Assembly: GCF_030272615.1 (NCBI RefSeq)
Contig: NC_081412.1
Span: forward strand, 542,458,335-542,522,334
Direction of reading: 5' to 3'
DNA from: Cryptomeria japonica
Taxonomy: Eukaryota > Streptophyta > Pinopsida > Cupressales > Cupressaceae
DNA: 64,000 nucleotides
This document shows positions 24,160 to 35,220 of the stretch, one piece after another (position 1 is the first letter of the stretch; every line of letters begins with the position of its first letter). Under the pieces are notes generated by a model that did no database searches, was not told the origin of the DNA, and saw nothing but the letters and a program-made list of their open reading frames with translations. Made by a program: the position numbers and the translations under genes.

Positions 24160-25365
24160 ATGTTAAAACATCCACTCCCATCATATGAGAAAGGAGGTCC
24201 CTCCCATCAAGGTAAGAACCAAGATAGCATGGCTAACTATACCCGTGCACCATATACCTATACCGTCAATAACCTTTATGATGCCAATGAACAATTTGCA
24301 ACCATTAAAATCAAAGGAAAAGATCTTGCATGCAATGTTATTACTTGCCGTAGCAAGATTACGATACAAAGAACACCATCAAGAGTGACATATGTGCCCA
24401 AACAATATAGCCTTGTGGACCAATTAGATAAGACGCCAGCACTCATTTCCATACTAGAGATTTTGTGCCTATCACCCTCACATAAAAACATCTTGGACCA
24501 AGTTCTCCAAGAAGAGTCAGTTCCATCCAACCTCAATACATATCAATTTCAAGCCATGGTTGGAAGTCTCAAATCATCATCATGTCTCACTTTCGCTGAG
24601 AATGATGATGTGTCCTTTCAACAACCGCATAACACCCCTCTCCATATTGAGGGATTCATACATGAACACAAAATCAAGTGAGTCTTGATTGACAATGGAG
24701 TTGGCCTTAATATTTGCACGTTGCAATTAATCACAACTTTGGGATATGCAACAAAAGCAGTTGATAATAGAAAGTAGATCACTATCAAATCCTATGACGA
24801 TGCAAAACACTCCTCTAAAGGGTGTGTTACTCTACTTGTAAGGGTAGGATCCGTGGTGAAGAATGTGGTTTGTCAAGTCTTAGACCTCCCTCTTCCATAT
24901 AATCTTCTATTGGGTAGACCATGGATTCATGCCGTGCAAGCGGTACCATCCACTTACCATCAATGCATCAAGTTTCCACATAATAGAGTAGAGATTACCG
25001 TCCTTGGCGATGCTAACCTATTCACATTTTTCGACAATATAGGGCATCAACTAGATATCATAGTACCTATTAATAGAGAAGCCACCACATCATCATCCTA
25101 TATCCACCCAACTTCTCTCACCAGTACACCGATCCCTACACCCAAACAGGAGAAGCTAAAAATGAAAGTAAAGGATGAAGGTCTAGGAGAGTATAATATT
25201 AGTCAACTTTTCTATGTTGGACAACCACCCCTCTCACCTAGGACTCATGGTAAACCACAAATATTGCTCATGCCACTTGTTGTAGCCAATACTGATAGAC
25301 TTGATGGATTCATCCTAGGAAGATCACAAGAACACGAAACTATTGATGAAGACTTGTCAGGATGA
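24160..25365 (+). pseudogene. E2 aspartic protease region
   Basis: The frame shifts by one from gag. A conserved pre-protease block reads YSLVDQLDKTPALISILEIL, followed by the active site VLIDNGVGLNI at about 24,682-24,714: the catalytic Asp is present, but the usual Ser/Thr/Gly between D and G is Asn. The flap and C-terminal part follow, ending YNLLLGRPWIHAVQAVPSTY, typical of plant Ty3 proteases. Stops are at 24,679 and 24,775. The natural stop of this stretch is at 25,363. Confidence 0.85.
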
Positions 25366-25407
25366 ATCTACACAGACTCTTCCAATAAAGGTAAATAACA
25401 AATCAAG

Positions 25408-25566
25408 ATCCCTATAGAGAGGTATGGTAAAGGTTTTGCCATGATAGAAAAGATGGGCTATGATGCGCATAGTGCATTGGGATCCCACAAACAAGGTGTA
25501 CAAGAGCCATTGGAACCCTTGTTACAACCACAAGATAAAACGAGACTTGGATTCAACCCAGGTTAA
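25408..25566 (+). pseudogene. E2 G-patch-like segment
   Basis: In frame with the protease after two stops, about 50 codons read IPIERYGKGFAMIEKMGY, then SALGSHKQGVQEPLEP and, near the end, TRLGFNPG. The order aromatic-G, hydrophobic-x-x-MGY, LG, Q-G, LGF follows the G-patch consensus. The same segment, independently diverged, is present in E3 at 47,848-48,084. G-patch domains bind RNA or stimulate helicases in known proteins; its role here is inference. Confidence 0.6.
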
Positions 25567-25644
25567 GGAGGCTCTTCTAAGCTCAAGCTTACAAGCAAAC
25601 AAAAGCAGACAAATTCTAAATTCATCCCTGGCAGAAGTAAGATA

Positions 25645-26373
25645 ATGTCCATTGCAGATCAACCTACCAAATCACAAAATCTTAGTCACAAAAGCACTTC
25701 TCAGTTAAAGTCCACACATACAACAAATAAGCATAAGAGTTATGTTGTAGGGACACCCGTCACTCCAATGATAAAACTCTTGTTCACTTATAATACCCAA
25801 GCAACATCAACAACCTCGTCATATACAACCCCTGAAGTAGTTGTCGACAAACCATTCACACCTGCAGACATAACTATCATATACAGTGACATAGTTCTAC
25901 AAAGTGATTCTGAGACAGATTCATATGAATATGAATGGGGTTCTTTGGCTTCACATGAATCTAAAGAGGATTCTCTTGATACTCTTGAAGATAAAAGAGT
26001 TGAAGAAGGGGCATGGATCAAAACCTTTTGGGATTCAAATACTAAAGATACTTCAAGGATAGATAGGTCACCTCCCGAGCCCGATTACAAAGAGGATAGT
26101 ACTAATGATGACCTTGAAAACTCCATCCTAACCATAATCAATGCATCCTATGAACTCAACCTTATTGATGAGGTAATGCCAATAATCCACCCCAACCTCA
26201 TTGAATGGGACCGACAAAGTTCCTCGTGCCTTGATACCTTCCAAAATGATGAGGCAATCATAGACTTTCTTGAATTACGGGAAAACATACCAAGCGGGGA
26301 TCACAAAGATGGGTATGCTATTGAACTTAATAGCGCGACTTACTTTGGAGAGAATGCAAAACCTTTTAGTTGA
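25645..26373 (+). pseudogene. E2 protease-RT linker ORF
   Basis: 242 codons are open, rich in Ser, Thr, Asp and Glu (SDSETDSYEYEWGSL is typical). There is no catalytic motif. E3 has a matching acidic linker at 47,326-47,775 (SDNTSDDETYIESETDSHNY), so it is a conserved, rapidly diverging spacer of the polyprotein rather than a separate gene. Confidence 0.6.
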
Positions 26374-26673
26374 ATAAATATTATAATCAAAATAGGATCC
26401 TCAAGTGAAAACCACATTGTGGCACTTTTGGATCCCAAAAAAGTAAAAACAGAGGACGCATCCAAGGGTGAAAACCTCTCTAAAGCACCTGAAGATGGAA
26501 GGTTTGACATTCTCCCCTTCATCACTAATACAAAGAGATCATCCATTCTTATAGAAGAGACAAAGGACATCAATTTGGGAACATCATAAAATCCACACAT
26601 AATACATCTAGCACAATCATTAAATCTAGCTGAAGATCCTGATTTTTTAGAGTTCTTTCAAAAGTGATAAATC

Positions 26674-27270
26674 GATTTTGCATGGTCCTATGCAGACATG
26701 CCAGGACTAGATCTAGAGATAGTAATGAATCATTTGATAGTAGCAGCAGGAGAAAAACCAGTAAAACAAAAGCTCAGAAAGAGGCATCCTCAGATCACAT
26801 TATTAGTGAAAGAAGAACTCAAGTAGCTATTAGATGTATGTTTTATAAGACCAATTGACTATGCGGAATGGATATCCAACATTGCACTAGTGGTTAAACT
26901 GAATAGGGGCATCTGTATTTGTACATATTTTAGAGATATAAACAAGGCATGTCCTAAGGATGACTTATCGTTACCAAACATTGATATTCTCTCTCTCATG
27001 GATGGATTCTTAGGATACAACCAGATAAAGATTGCTCCAAAAGATCAACATAAAAATGCTTTCACATGCCCATGGGGAACATACTGTTGAAATGTGATGC
27101 CATTCGGTCTCAAAAATGCAGGAGCCACAAATCAAAGGGCAATGACAACCATCTACCATGACATGATGCATACACTAATGGAAGACTATGTGGATGATTT
27201 GCTAGCTAAATCATTAACAAGAGAGGATCACCTCGCAGTGTTGGAAAAAATCTTCACCAGACCGGAATAA
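26674..27270 (+). pseudogene. E2 reverse transcriptase
   Basis: It begins DFAWSYADMPGLDLEIVMNH, then KQKLRKRHPQ, FIRPIDYAEWISN, INKACPKDD and LMDGFLGYNQIKIAPKDQHK (first catalytic D). NVMPFGLKNAGAT and MEDYVDDLLAKS (catalytic YVDD) complete the palm. Compared with E3, about ten residues are missing between LPNID and ILSLMDG, an in-frame deletion. Stops lie at 26,824, 27,088 and 27,268. Catalytic residues remain, but the product would be broken. Confidence 0.9.
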
Positions 27271-27945
27271 TATAATGTACGCCTAAATCCAAAGAAGTGT
27301 GTCTTTGGGGTAACCTTTGGGAAAATCCTAGGATAAATTGTCTCCAACAAAGACATTAAGGTTGACCTTGTGAAAGTCAAGGAAATCATGGAGATGCCAC
27401 CTCCTAAGAACATCAGTCAGTTAAGGACATTACAAGGGAGGCTACAGTCAATCTGTCACTTCATTGCACAATTGGCTGATAAATGTCATCCCTTCACACA
27501 TTTGCTCCATAAGAATGTTCGTTTCAAATGGGAAGAAAATTGCCAACAACCATTCTAGCAGTGAAAAGACTACTTGATGACTCCACCATTACTGACACCA
27601 CCATCTCCAGACATGACCTTGTTATATATATATCAGCTAAAACCATGACCTTAGGAGTATTAATAGCACAACATAATGAAGAAGGAAAAGAATGTGCAAT
27701 ATACTACATCTCCAGGACACTAGTAGGGTATGAACTCAATTATAAACCTATTGAACAAGCTTGTCTCATAGTGATTTTGACAACCACTAAACTAAGACAC
27801 TACCTGCCGACACACAAGATACAACTCATCACCAAGATAGATCCACTTAAGTACCTACTCTAGAAAAGAAACACTAACATGCCGCTTGGAAAAGTGGGTT
27901 ATGCTCCTCAGCGAATTCAACATAGAGTATGTGGACCGAAAAGCA
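27271..27945 (+). pseudogene. E2 RT connection and first RNase H
   Basis: It reads YNVRLNPKKCVFGVTFGK, then LRTLQGRLQSICHFIAQLAD. After a frameshift near 27,540, RNase H follows: HDLVIYISAKTMTLGVLIAQ, ECAIYYISRTL, YELNYKPIEQACLIVIL and KLRHYLPTHKIQLITKIDPL. The first Asp of the usual LYISA(S/D) box and the other acidic positions are partly changed, so activity is doubtful. A stop (27,861) is followed by a further frameshift into a decayed tail. Confidence 0.82.
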
Positions 27946-28059
27946 ATCAAAGGGAAAGTCATTGTAGATCAGTTGGTTGAAGTGCCACTCATAGGAGACC
28001 ACCCAGTCATCTCAAATTTTCCAGATGATGAAATCTTCATTGTCATTCCAGCACACTAA

Positions 28060-28353
28060 TAGAAGCTATATTTTGATGGGTCCTACACAAGGCATGATTC
28101 AAGAGCAGGCATTCTCTTTCTCTCCTCAAGGTGAAAACATTCCCAAATCATATAGACTCACATTTCCATGCACAAACAACATAGGGGAATATGAGCCCTT
28201 GATCACAAGACTAAGAATGACCATACAATGGAACTTCAAGGATCTCCAAGTATATGGCGATTCACAACTAGTCATATGGAAAGTCAATGATGATTACCAA
28301 ACTAAGGATGAAAATCTCATGCCTTACAAGAAAGTGGTTGATAGTTTCAAATA
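28060..28353 (+). pseudogene. E2 second (archaeal-type) RNase H
   Basis: The frame reads KLYFDGSYTRHDSRAGILFL, SPQGENIPKSYRLTFPC, NNIGEYEPLI, and DLQVYGDSQLVIWKVN. D (YFDG), E (GEYE) and D (YGDSQLV) of a canonical RNase H are all visible. A second RNase H between the first and integrase is known from Tat-lineage gypsy elements and is the main reason for the lineage call. The frame differs from the first RNase H. Confidence 0.85.
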
Positions 28354-28723
28354 ATTATTCATAGCTATCACCTTCAATTAGATTCCTTGAGAGAAGAACA
28401 TAGTTGTAGATGCAATGGCCACCATAGCCTCTCTCCTCAATCTTCCATAGAACTCAACACACTACAAGTTCTTAGTTGAACAACTTTGGATCCCCACTTA
28501 TGATATCTCAAAATTCGAGATGGTGTGTCAACTCATTAGTCCTGATTCCCCATGGTATGGTGAATTTTATGCTTACCTACACGAGCAAATTCTTCCACCA
28601 CATCAATAAAACAATCAACAAAAAACCTTCATATGCCAATCCGTCCGATACACCATCATTGCTGAAACCATATACCGATGAGGTCTTGACGGTACTCTCC
28701 TCCATTGTTTAGAGCAAGGTGAG

Positions 28724-29810
28724 TTGACTACAACTTTAGAAGTACATGAAGGTATTTGTGGGGCTCATTCAAGTGGCCCTTCATTGGCTAAAAAGATCAC
28801 GAGGGTAGGATACTATTGGTCCTCCATGGAAAAAGACTCCTATTACTTTGCTAGAAAATGCAAGAAGTACCAAGTACATAAAGATTTGATACATGCACCA
28901 GTGCAAGAATCACAACCCATCACAACACCATGGCCCTTTTGCCAATGGGGATTTGACCTTGTGGGTAAAATCCATCCATCCATCCTCATCCAATATTCAC
29001 AACTTCATCATTTCTGCCACATAATACTTCACAAAGTGGATCAAAGTCGTTTCACTCACCCAAGTCACTAGAAAGAAGATCACCTCATTCATCTTAAATA
29101 ACATCATCTGCCGGTATGGTATACCCATGTTCATCATCACCGATAACAGGATTCCTTTCAAAAATCAGGATGTATGTGAGCTTTGTGAGAAGTTTCATAT
29201 TCAACAACATTCCTCCACCCCATATTACCCATAAGGAAATGGTCAAGAATAAGCCTCAAACAAGAACATATTGAGAATCTTAAAGAAGAGAATCAATGAT
29301 GTCGGTCATGATTGACACATTCGTCTGAATCCCACACTATGGGCATATTGAACTAGCATTTTAACCCCTACTTGCTAACCCCATACTCACTTGTATATGG
29401 AGCATAGGCCATCTTGCCTATTGAAGTTGAATTACCATCCCTACAGGTTTCCTTGCACAATCTAATTAATGACAAAGAGTATTGAGTTTCCCATCTTCAG
29501 GACTTGGAACTGCTTGATGAGAAGCATCAAGTTTTCTACAATCACCTCAAGGTGTATCAGCAACACATGATCCAAAGTACAATCATAGGGTTAGACCTTG
29601 CACATTTTAGGTAGGATATCTTGTTCTCAGAGAGAATCCTCAAAATAAATCAAACAGAGAACACCGGGGCAAATTTGAATCCAATTGTCTAGGTCCATAT
29701 GTCATCACTACCGTCTTCAGGTCTGGAGCCTATCAGTTAACAACTTCAGAAGGGGAACCACTGGTAGATCCAATCAACATCATGCATCTCAAAATATTCC
29801 ATACATAAGC
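28724..29810 (+). pseudogene. E2 integrase
   Basis: The N-terminal zinc domain has HEGICGAHSSGPSLAKKI and CKKYQVHKDLIHAP, where the second Cys of the CxxC pair is Tyr. WPFCQWGFDLVGKI holds the first core Asp. After frameshifts, PMFIITDNRIPFKNQ holds the second Asp and TPYYP...GNGQE the Glu region. The C-terminal part to about 29,810 contains remnants of the chain that in E3 reads NWLGPFIITRVIGNGAYNL. Multiple stops and shifts occur after 29,070. Confidence 0.85.
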
Positions 29811-31864
29811 TATACAAAGCATCAGGCTCAAAAAATATAAAAAATACCAAAAACATTAAAAAAGGTACAAAAAATGGAAAAATAAAAAAAATAGTAAAGA
29901 AAAATCATTCATCCAAATGGTGACAACCACTTCGGTGGTGCCTTGGATAAGTAAGGTGGTGAAAACCTAGAAAAAAAGCACCATTATCAAAGGCTATGGC
30001 TCCATTGTCTTTTATCCTTTTGTGATCACATCCATGCATCCGCTCATACATCATATCTATCATGGCTTGTTACTGATTTGAAATTAGGGTTATTGCCTCA
30101 TATATCCTGCATCATGATTTCAAACTGACACCTAACTGGGGGCAACATTTTTAACCTAATGATGGGAGTGGATTCTTAATAATGGTGATTCGTCGAGTTA
30201 AACATTGGGAAAATATCTTGAAATAATCCAAAAATATTCGAAAAATCCCAAAAAAGACCAAAACATCTAGAAAATGTCCTGAAATAATCCAAAGACATTC
30301 TAAACAAAACAAACACCCAAAAACATTCAAAAAAACATCAAAATCAATAAAAAACATTGCAATAAACTTGTTCTTTGTACATAAACATCCGGTTAGACAC
30401 AAAACAACATTTTGAGCTACCTAAAAGATGACCAACTATCAGATCAAAAAACAAGCAAACATCTGAGCAATGCATACATGAGACCATCTTAAACAAGGGT
30501 ACATCCTTTCTTCAAAACAAGACATGGTAACATATCTCTTTGACAATAAGATTATGTTTGGTCGCTAAGCATTTGGTCAGATTATAATTTTTTTATATCA
30601 GGTTCTTATGCTGCTACAGGATATCCACAAGTGATTAGAGTGGCCAGGATGGTTCATGATATATTTTTCTTTGTTTTCTGTCTGCGTATTGTTCCAATAA
30701 AGTTCTAGGGCAAATACTCATGGTGTACACGTGGGAAGTTCACTAAGCTATGAGATCCTATGTAAAAATACAAGTCATGGATCACTATGTCTTATTGACT
30801 ACAATGTATACCTCAACTATGTGTATATGAACTAGAAGTGAGGGGAATTTTCCTTGTCTACAATGTTTGTTTACAAATGGAGTGCTCAACCTTGGTTTCT
30901 GATACTTTGGCCAAGATCGGTACTACCATGCTTGATGAGAAAATTAAGCATTATAAATAAGCCATGGATTACCAGTTTCATCTCATTTGTATATATTATA
31001 TTCCGTTGCATTCCATCCATCCATAAATCCATATTGTTGCATATCATTCATACATAGTCATCACAATGGATACTCTATTTGATCCTCTTCCACAAGAATG
31101 AGTATTATACCTTCTATCTAACATTGACAATCCCCCCTCAACCTCCCTATCTAGGTCATCACTGCATACCCTATATCGTATACCACAAACCAATCAAGCC
31201 AAGTTCATCACAATCAATCTATAAAAGGAGTGGTGGAGTGGTTGTGTAGCCTATGTCATCTAGGTCATCCAGTATGCAATACTGTATCTGTATTTTAACC
31301 CAACTGTCAATTGGTCAACCCATCAAACATAGTCTAAATTGATAATTACATCAATTGTCTAAGTCTCAATGGGTAATTTGACTCAAATACCTTGACTTCA
31401 TCGAGAAATTACATCAATTGTCTAAGTCGCAACATGTCACTTTGACTCAATTACTCAAACTTTATCTTGTCTGAACGAACAATTGATATAAATTGTCATG
31501 CTTTGACTAATCCTGAGATAGTTCCACCAATTGCACTAGACTATCTACACAATATTGATCAATTGAACAACATCCATCAAATGCACCACAACATTACATT
31601 TGCACAGTCTCTCTTGCATGACCTAAGGGTTCTCATTGACTTACCTTTTCAATCACCATTCATTGCAATTTAATCCAAATTCTTCTAATTTATCATCCCC
31701 CCATTTCTTTCTATTTTTTTTTGAGAGATCGCCCGATTTTTCAAAATTTTCGGCCTATCTCTTGAGGGGGCATACCAACCCACAAACTAACATCCTTGGG
31801 GTATTTTTCCTCATGCCTATTGATAAATTTTTCTTTGAAATGATGCAATAAATGACACCATCTC
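29811..31864 (+). other. E2 3' untranslated region
   Basis: There is no supportable coding frame. The part at about 29,830-30,360 is A-rich with repeated ccaaaaacattcaaaa-like units, similar to the complement of 42,200-42,600 in E3. At 31,347 and 31,409 an 18-bp stretch (acatcaattgtctaagtc) is repeated with 62-bp spacing. Confidence 0.6.
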
Positions 31865-31877
31865 AAAGAGGGGCAAA
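31865..31877 (+). promoter_or_regulatory. E2 polypurine tract
   Basis: aaagaggggcaaa directly precedes the 3' LTR. The identical tract precedes the E3 3' LTR on the minus strand at 41,121-41,133, supporting a close relationship. Confidence 0.85.
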
Positions 31878-32036
31878 TGTAGACATATAAATCTGTCCAC
31901 TAATTAAATAAATATTTAATATTTATTTAATGTACTAATATTTCTCTATTAATTAAATTTATATTTAATTAATTCATCTCAGCCTATTCTTCTATTCTAG
32001 TTAAATAAATTTCATAAATTGCGAACTATAGTCCAA
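31878..32036 (+). repeat. E2 3' LTR, piece 1
   Basis: It matches the start of the 5' LTR (TGTAGACA, then the ttaattaaat-rich block) up to ctatagtccaa, where LINE2 enters. Confidence 0.93.
32026..32036. repeat. LINE2 target-site duplication, left copy (ctatagtccaa)
   Basis: These 11 bases recur at 38,189-38,199. In the intact 5' LTR the site occurs once (about 18,673-18,685), which confirms the insertion. Confidence 0.93.
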
Positions 32037-32099
32037 TTTTTTTGATAGGTAACTATTGTACAAATATTTTGGAATAAAGGGGTAAAAACTTTATTGAAG

Positions 32100-32850
32100 A
32101 GCATATTCAAGAAATACAAAAGAGAACCAGATCCTCAAAGCCCCATGAGGGAACCACAAGCCCAACCCAAGAGAGAACTAGAGTCTCAAGGCCCCAGGGG
32201 GGAACCACAAGCCCAACCCAAGATCAGTTGGCTTCGTAACTATCCATATCCTCAGCAAATATCTTATGTAGGTCCTAACAGTAATCCAGGGAGAGTTTCT
32301 CCCAACCTTCAACTTTCCAATTATCATCATGTTCTAAGGCCCACTTAGCCAAACAATCAGCTACTCTATTCCATTCACGAGGAATGTGGATGAAAGACAC
32401 CTTCTCCATCATAGAACTAAAATTAAGAATCTGGTGAACAATCCCTGACAACTGTCAATGAACCTCACTCACCTTCTGCTCAATCAACAAGTTAACAATA
32501 ATTTGCGAATCTAATTCATAGATAATCTTCCGCCACCCCAACTCCAAGGCCCACTCCAGGGAATAGAAAATTGCTAATCCCTCCATAAATTTATTAGACT
32601 ATCGCCCTTTATGCATTGAGAAGAAGAAAACCACCTCTCCCCTACTATCCCTACCAAAACCGCCAATCCCAGTAGGGCCCAGATTACCCCTAGAGGAGCC
32701 ATCGGTGTTAATCTTGATGGACTCATCCCGAGGGGGAATCCTCTTGACACACACCGAGGCGGGTGACATCTCCTGTAGACCCAACCTACTCACAATATCA
32801 GCCTCTCCCCTATCCAGAGGAAAATTCACTGCACTTTTATCTTCCACCGT
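32100..32850 (-). pseudogene. LINE2 ORF2 RNase H domain and C-terminus
   Basis: It reads SIKINTDGSSRGNLGPTGIG and GGFGRDSRGEVVFFF, then after a stop and shift SLEWALELGWRKIIYELDS and HIPREWNRVADCLAKWAL: D, E, D and the His-containing end of an RNase H are visible. The last part contains a tandem duplication of 51 bp (17 codons, about 32,140-32,225; WVGLVVPPWGLE and its diverged copy). The domain would degrade RNA in the RNA-DNA hybrid during integration. Confidence 0.85.
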
Positions 32851-34240
32851 CTCCTAAATCATACCAATGATTCTATTCCACACTTGCTAAACTAACAATC
32901 TGACCTCCCTAAAGATCCTCCTATTCCTCTCTAGCCAAGAGGCCTGCCCAAACTGCTCCAAAACTCCACCAAAGAATCCACATGAACACAAGGATGCTTC
33001 CACACTCCCCACTACTAATGCCAAATTAGTAGCGAGAAAGGGCATATGAAGAAAAGGTGTGAGGAATCCTCCTCCCCATTACCACACGAAAAATAGATGG
33101 AAGGCCCAAGGAATCCCCTCTTACAAATGTTGTCCCAAGTTAGACATCTATTCAAAGCTAGAGACCAAGTGAAACAGTTACACTTTGGCCAAGAGAAATT
33201 ATTCCACACATGTTTCCTCCAAAGCACCTCCCTCCCCTCCAATCTTTGGGACAATAGCTCCTAGTAACCACTAGCAATAGTGAAAATGCCCTTAGGATTT
33301 TGGGACCAAGCAAGTCTATCCCTACCCTTAAGGGAGCTACAATGTCTACTTGCCAAAATGCCATACAACTCAACACACTCTTCATCCATACTAGCAATCG
33401 ACCATTCATTAGGATCCTTCCACCTCTCTAACTCCAAATGCCCACACCTATAAATAACCTTAAAGTGACTCACCCTAGACCACCTTGCCTCCAGGAACCT
33501 CTGGCAAAGATTCCGAAGGTTGGGACTGATCAAGGATGGGGGGATACCCATCCTAAGAGCCGAACCAAAAAAGCCCTCTTACATATCCAAAAAAGTCCTT
33601 CCTTTATAAGAGAAGCCCCTTCCTTAGGAGTACTCCAAATTGAATAACCTTTTCCCTCAAGCAAATATCTTGGGATTTCCTCCTTCGGGATCCTCTGCAT
33701 GTATTTGTAGGCCAAAATCCTAGCCGAGCCTCGATCCTGTTCAACACACCACCTCTAGTACAATTTAACCGCCAAAGCCTCCCCAAATAAAATAGACTTC
33801 CTTAAGCCAATCCCACCAAACTGATTCAGGCTACACACCAAGTCCCAATTGACAAGACACCATTTGTAGGAGGATAGGTTGCATGCCCATAAGAATTGCC
33901 TTGCCAGAGAATCCAAATCCTTTAGGAACCACTTTGGGGCCACTTGGAGCATACACTGATAAATCGAAAGAGCCTGAACCACTGACTGGATCAGTTGAAC
34001 CCTCCAAGCAAAGGATAACCATTTATGTGTCCAATGTTCAACCTTCATGTGAAAGTTGTCCAAGATACCCTACCACAAATCCCTGGGAGGGTTACCAGTA
34101 GAGATAGGAATACCTAGGTAAGTCAAGGGAAGAGAACCGACCTGGAATCTTAGGATATGAGAAATCCTCCTCTGAATATTTCCAGGTGTGTTGAAGAAGA
34201 GAATGGAAGATTTATCCTCATTGATCAACTAGCCCAAAGC
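32851..34240 (-). pseudogene. LINE2 ORF2 thumb and zf-RVT region
   Basis: The stretch at 34,063-33,755 (HKWLSFAWRVQLIQSVVQAL, LDSLARQFLWACNL, FGGIGLRKSILFGEALAVKL) is the post-RT region of plant LINEs. It is followed by decayed sequence and the zf-RVT domain (33,254-33,015): VWNNFSWPKCNCFTWSLALN, RCLTWDNICKRGF, and SSHLFFICPFSLLIW. Frameshifts near 33,740, 33,540 and 33,260. Confidence 0.85.
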
Positions 34241-35220
34241 GACAAGATAAACATCCAAAACTTTACACAGATTTGAGGCTTCTCTAATCTGAGCTAGTCC
34301 CATCAGGGCCGTGTCATCAACAAACTGCAAATGCGACTAAGGATGCTAGTCATTTCCCCAATTCCAACCTTGAATAATACCTAGACCCACATTCTACTTA
34401 ATCAACCTCCCTAGACCCTCAGCTAGAAGAATGAATAAGTACGGGGAGAGGGGGTCCCTCTGGCGAAGGCACCTAGAGGCACAAAAAAACTTTGTATGAT
34501 CTCCATTGATTAGCACAAAGAAGGAGGTAGATGTAACATGACTAATTACCCATTGAATCCATTCATCAGCAAAGCCAAAGGCCCTAAGGATCTTCTGGAG
34601 AAAGGACCAACAGACTCTATCATAAGCCTTAGCCATATCTAGCTTAATAAACATAGCTTTTTCCTTGGAAGCTACCATAGAATGAATGGCCTCAGTAGCA
34701 ATGACCACACCATCTAGGATTTGGCGACCTTCCATAAACCCACTCTGCTCCTCAGAGATGACATCCCCAAGCCAAATCTTCAACCTCTTCGCTATCAACT
34801 TAGAAATGATCTTATAGATCACATTACAGAGAGAGATAGGACGAAACTGGCCTAACTGGTCAGCCCCATCACACGGGGATTACTGCAATGAAAGTTGCAT
34901 TCAAAGCACAAAGCAACTACTTATTCCTTTGAGACTCTTGGACCACCTCCAATAAGTCGAATTTGATAATATCCCAGAAATCTTGAAAGAACTCAACTGG
35001 GAACCCATCCAGACCAAGGGTTTTTCCTTTCCTCATGAGAAAAACAATCCTCTCAAGTTCTTCTAGCAAAATAGGACCCATAAGCTGCTCATTCATCTCC
35101 CTAGTAACATGAGAAGGAATACAAGCAAGAACCTGATTCTCCTCTTTCGATTCTCCCTGAGTATCCTCGATAAAGAGGGACCAAAAACACCGTAAAGCCT
35201 CCCTAGAGATCTCCTACAAA
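34241..35220 (-). pseudogene. LINE2 ORF2 reverse transcriptase
   Basis: From the right it contains a GFPVEFFQDF-like segment near 34,970 and ISLCNVIYKIISKLIAKRLK. IKLDMAKAYDRVCWSFLQKI holds the first catalytic D. SRCLRQRDPLSPYLFILLAE follows, with R for the G of RQGDPLSP. QFVDDTALMGLA at about 34,300-34,335 is the F-x-DD box and is intact. One shift near 34,395 and stops near 34,340 and 34,230 break the frame. Confidence 0.9.

Noticed and set aside
30151-30402. Phe/Leu/Ile-rich ORF of 83 codons on the minus strand
   Set aside because: It is antisense to the A-rich array behind E2 pol; composition explains it.
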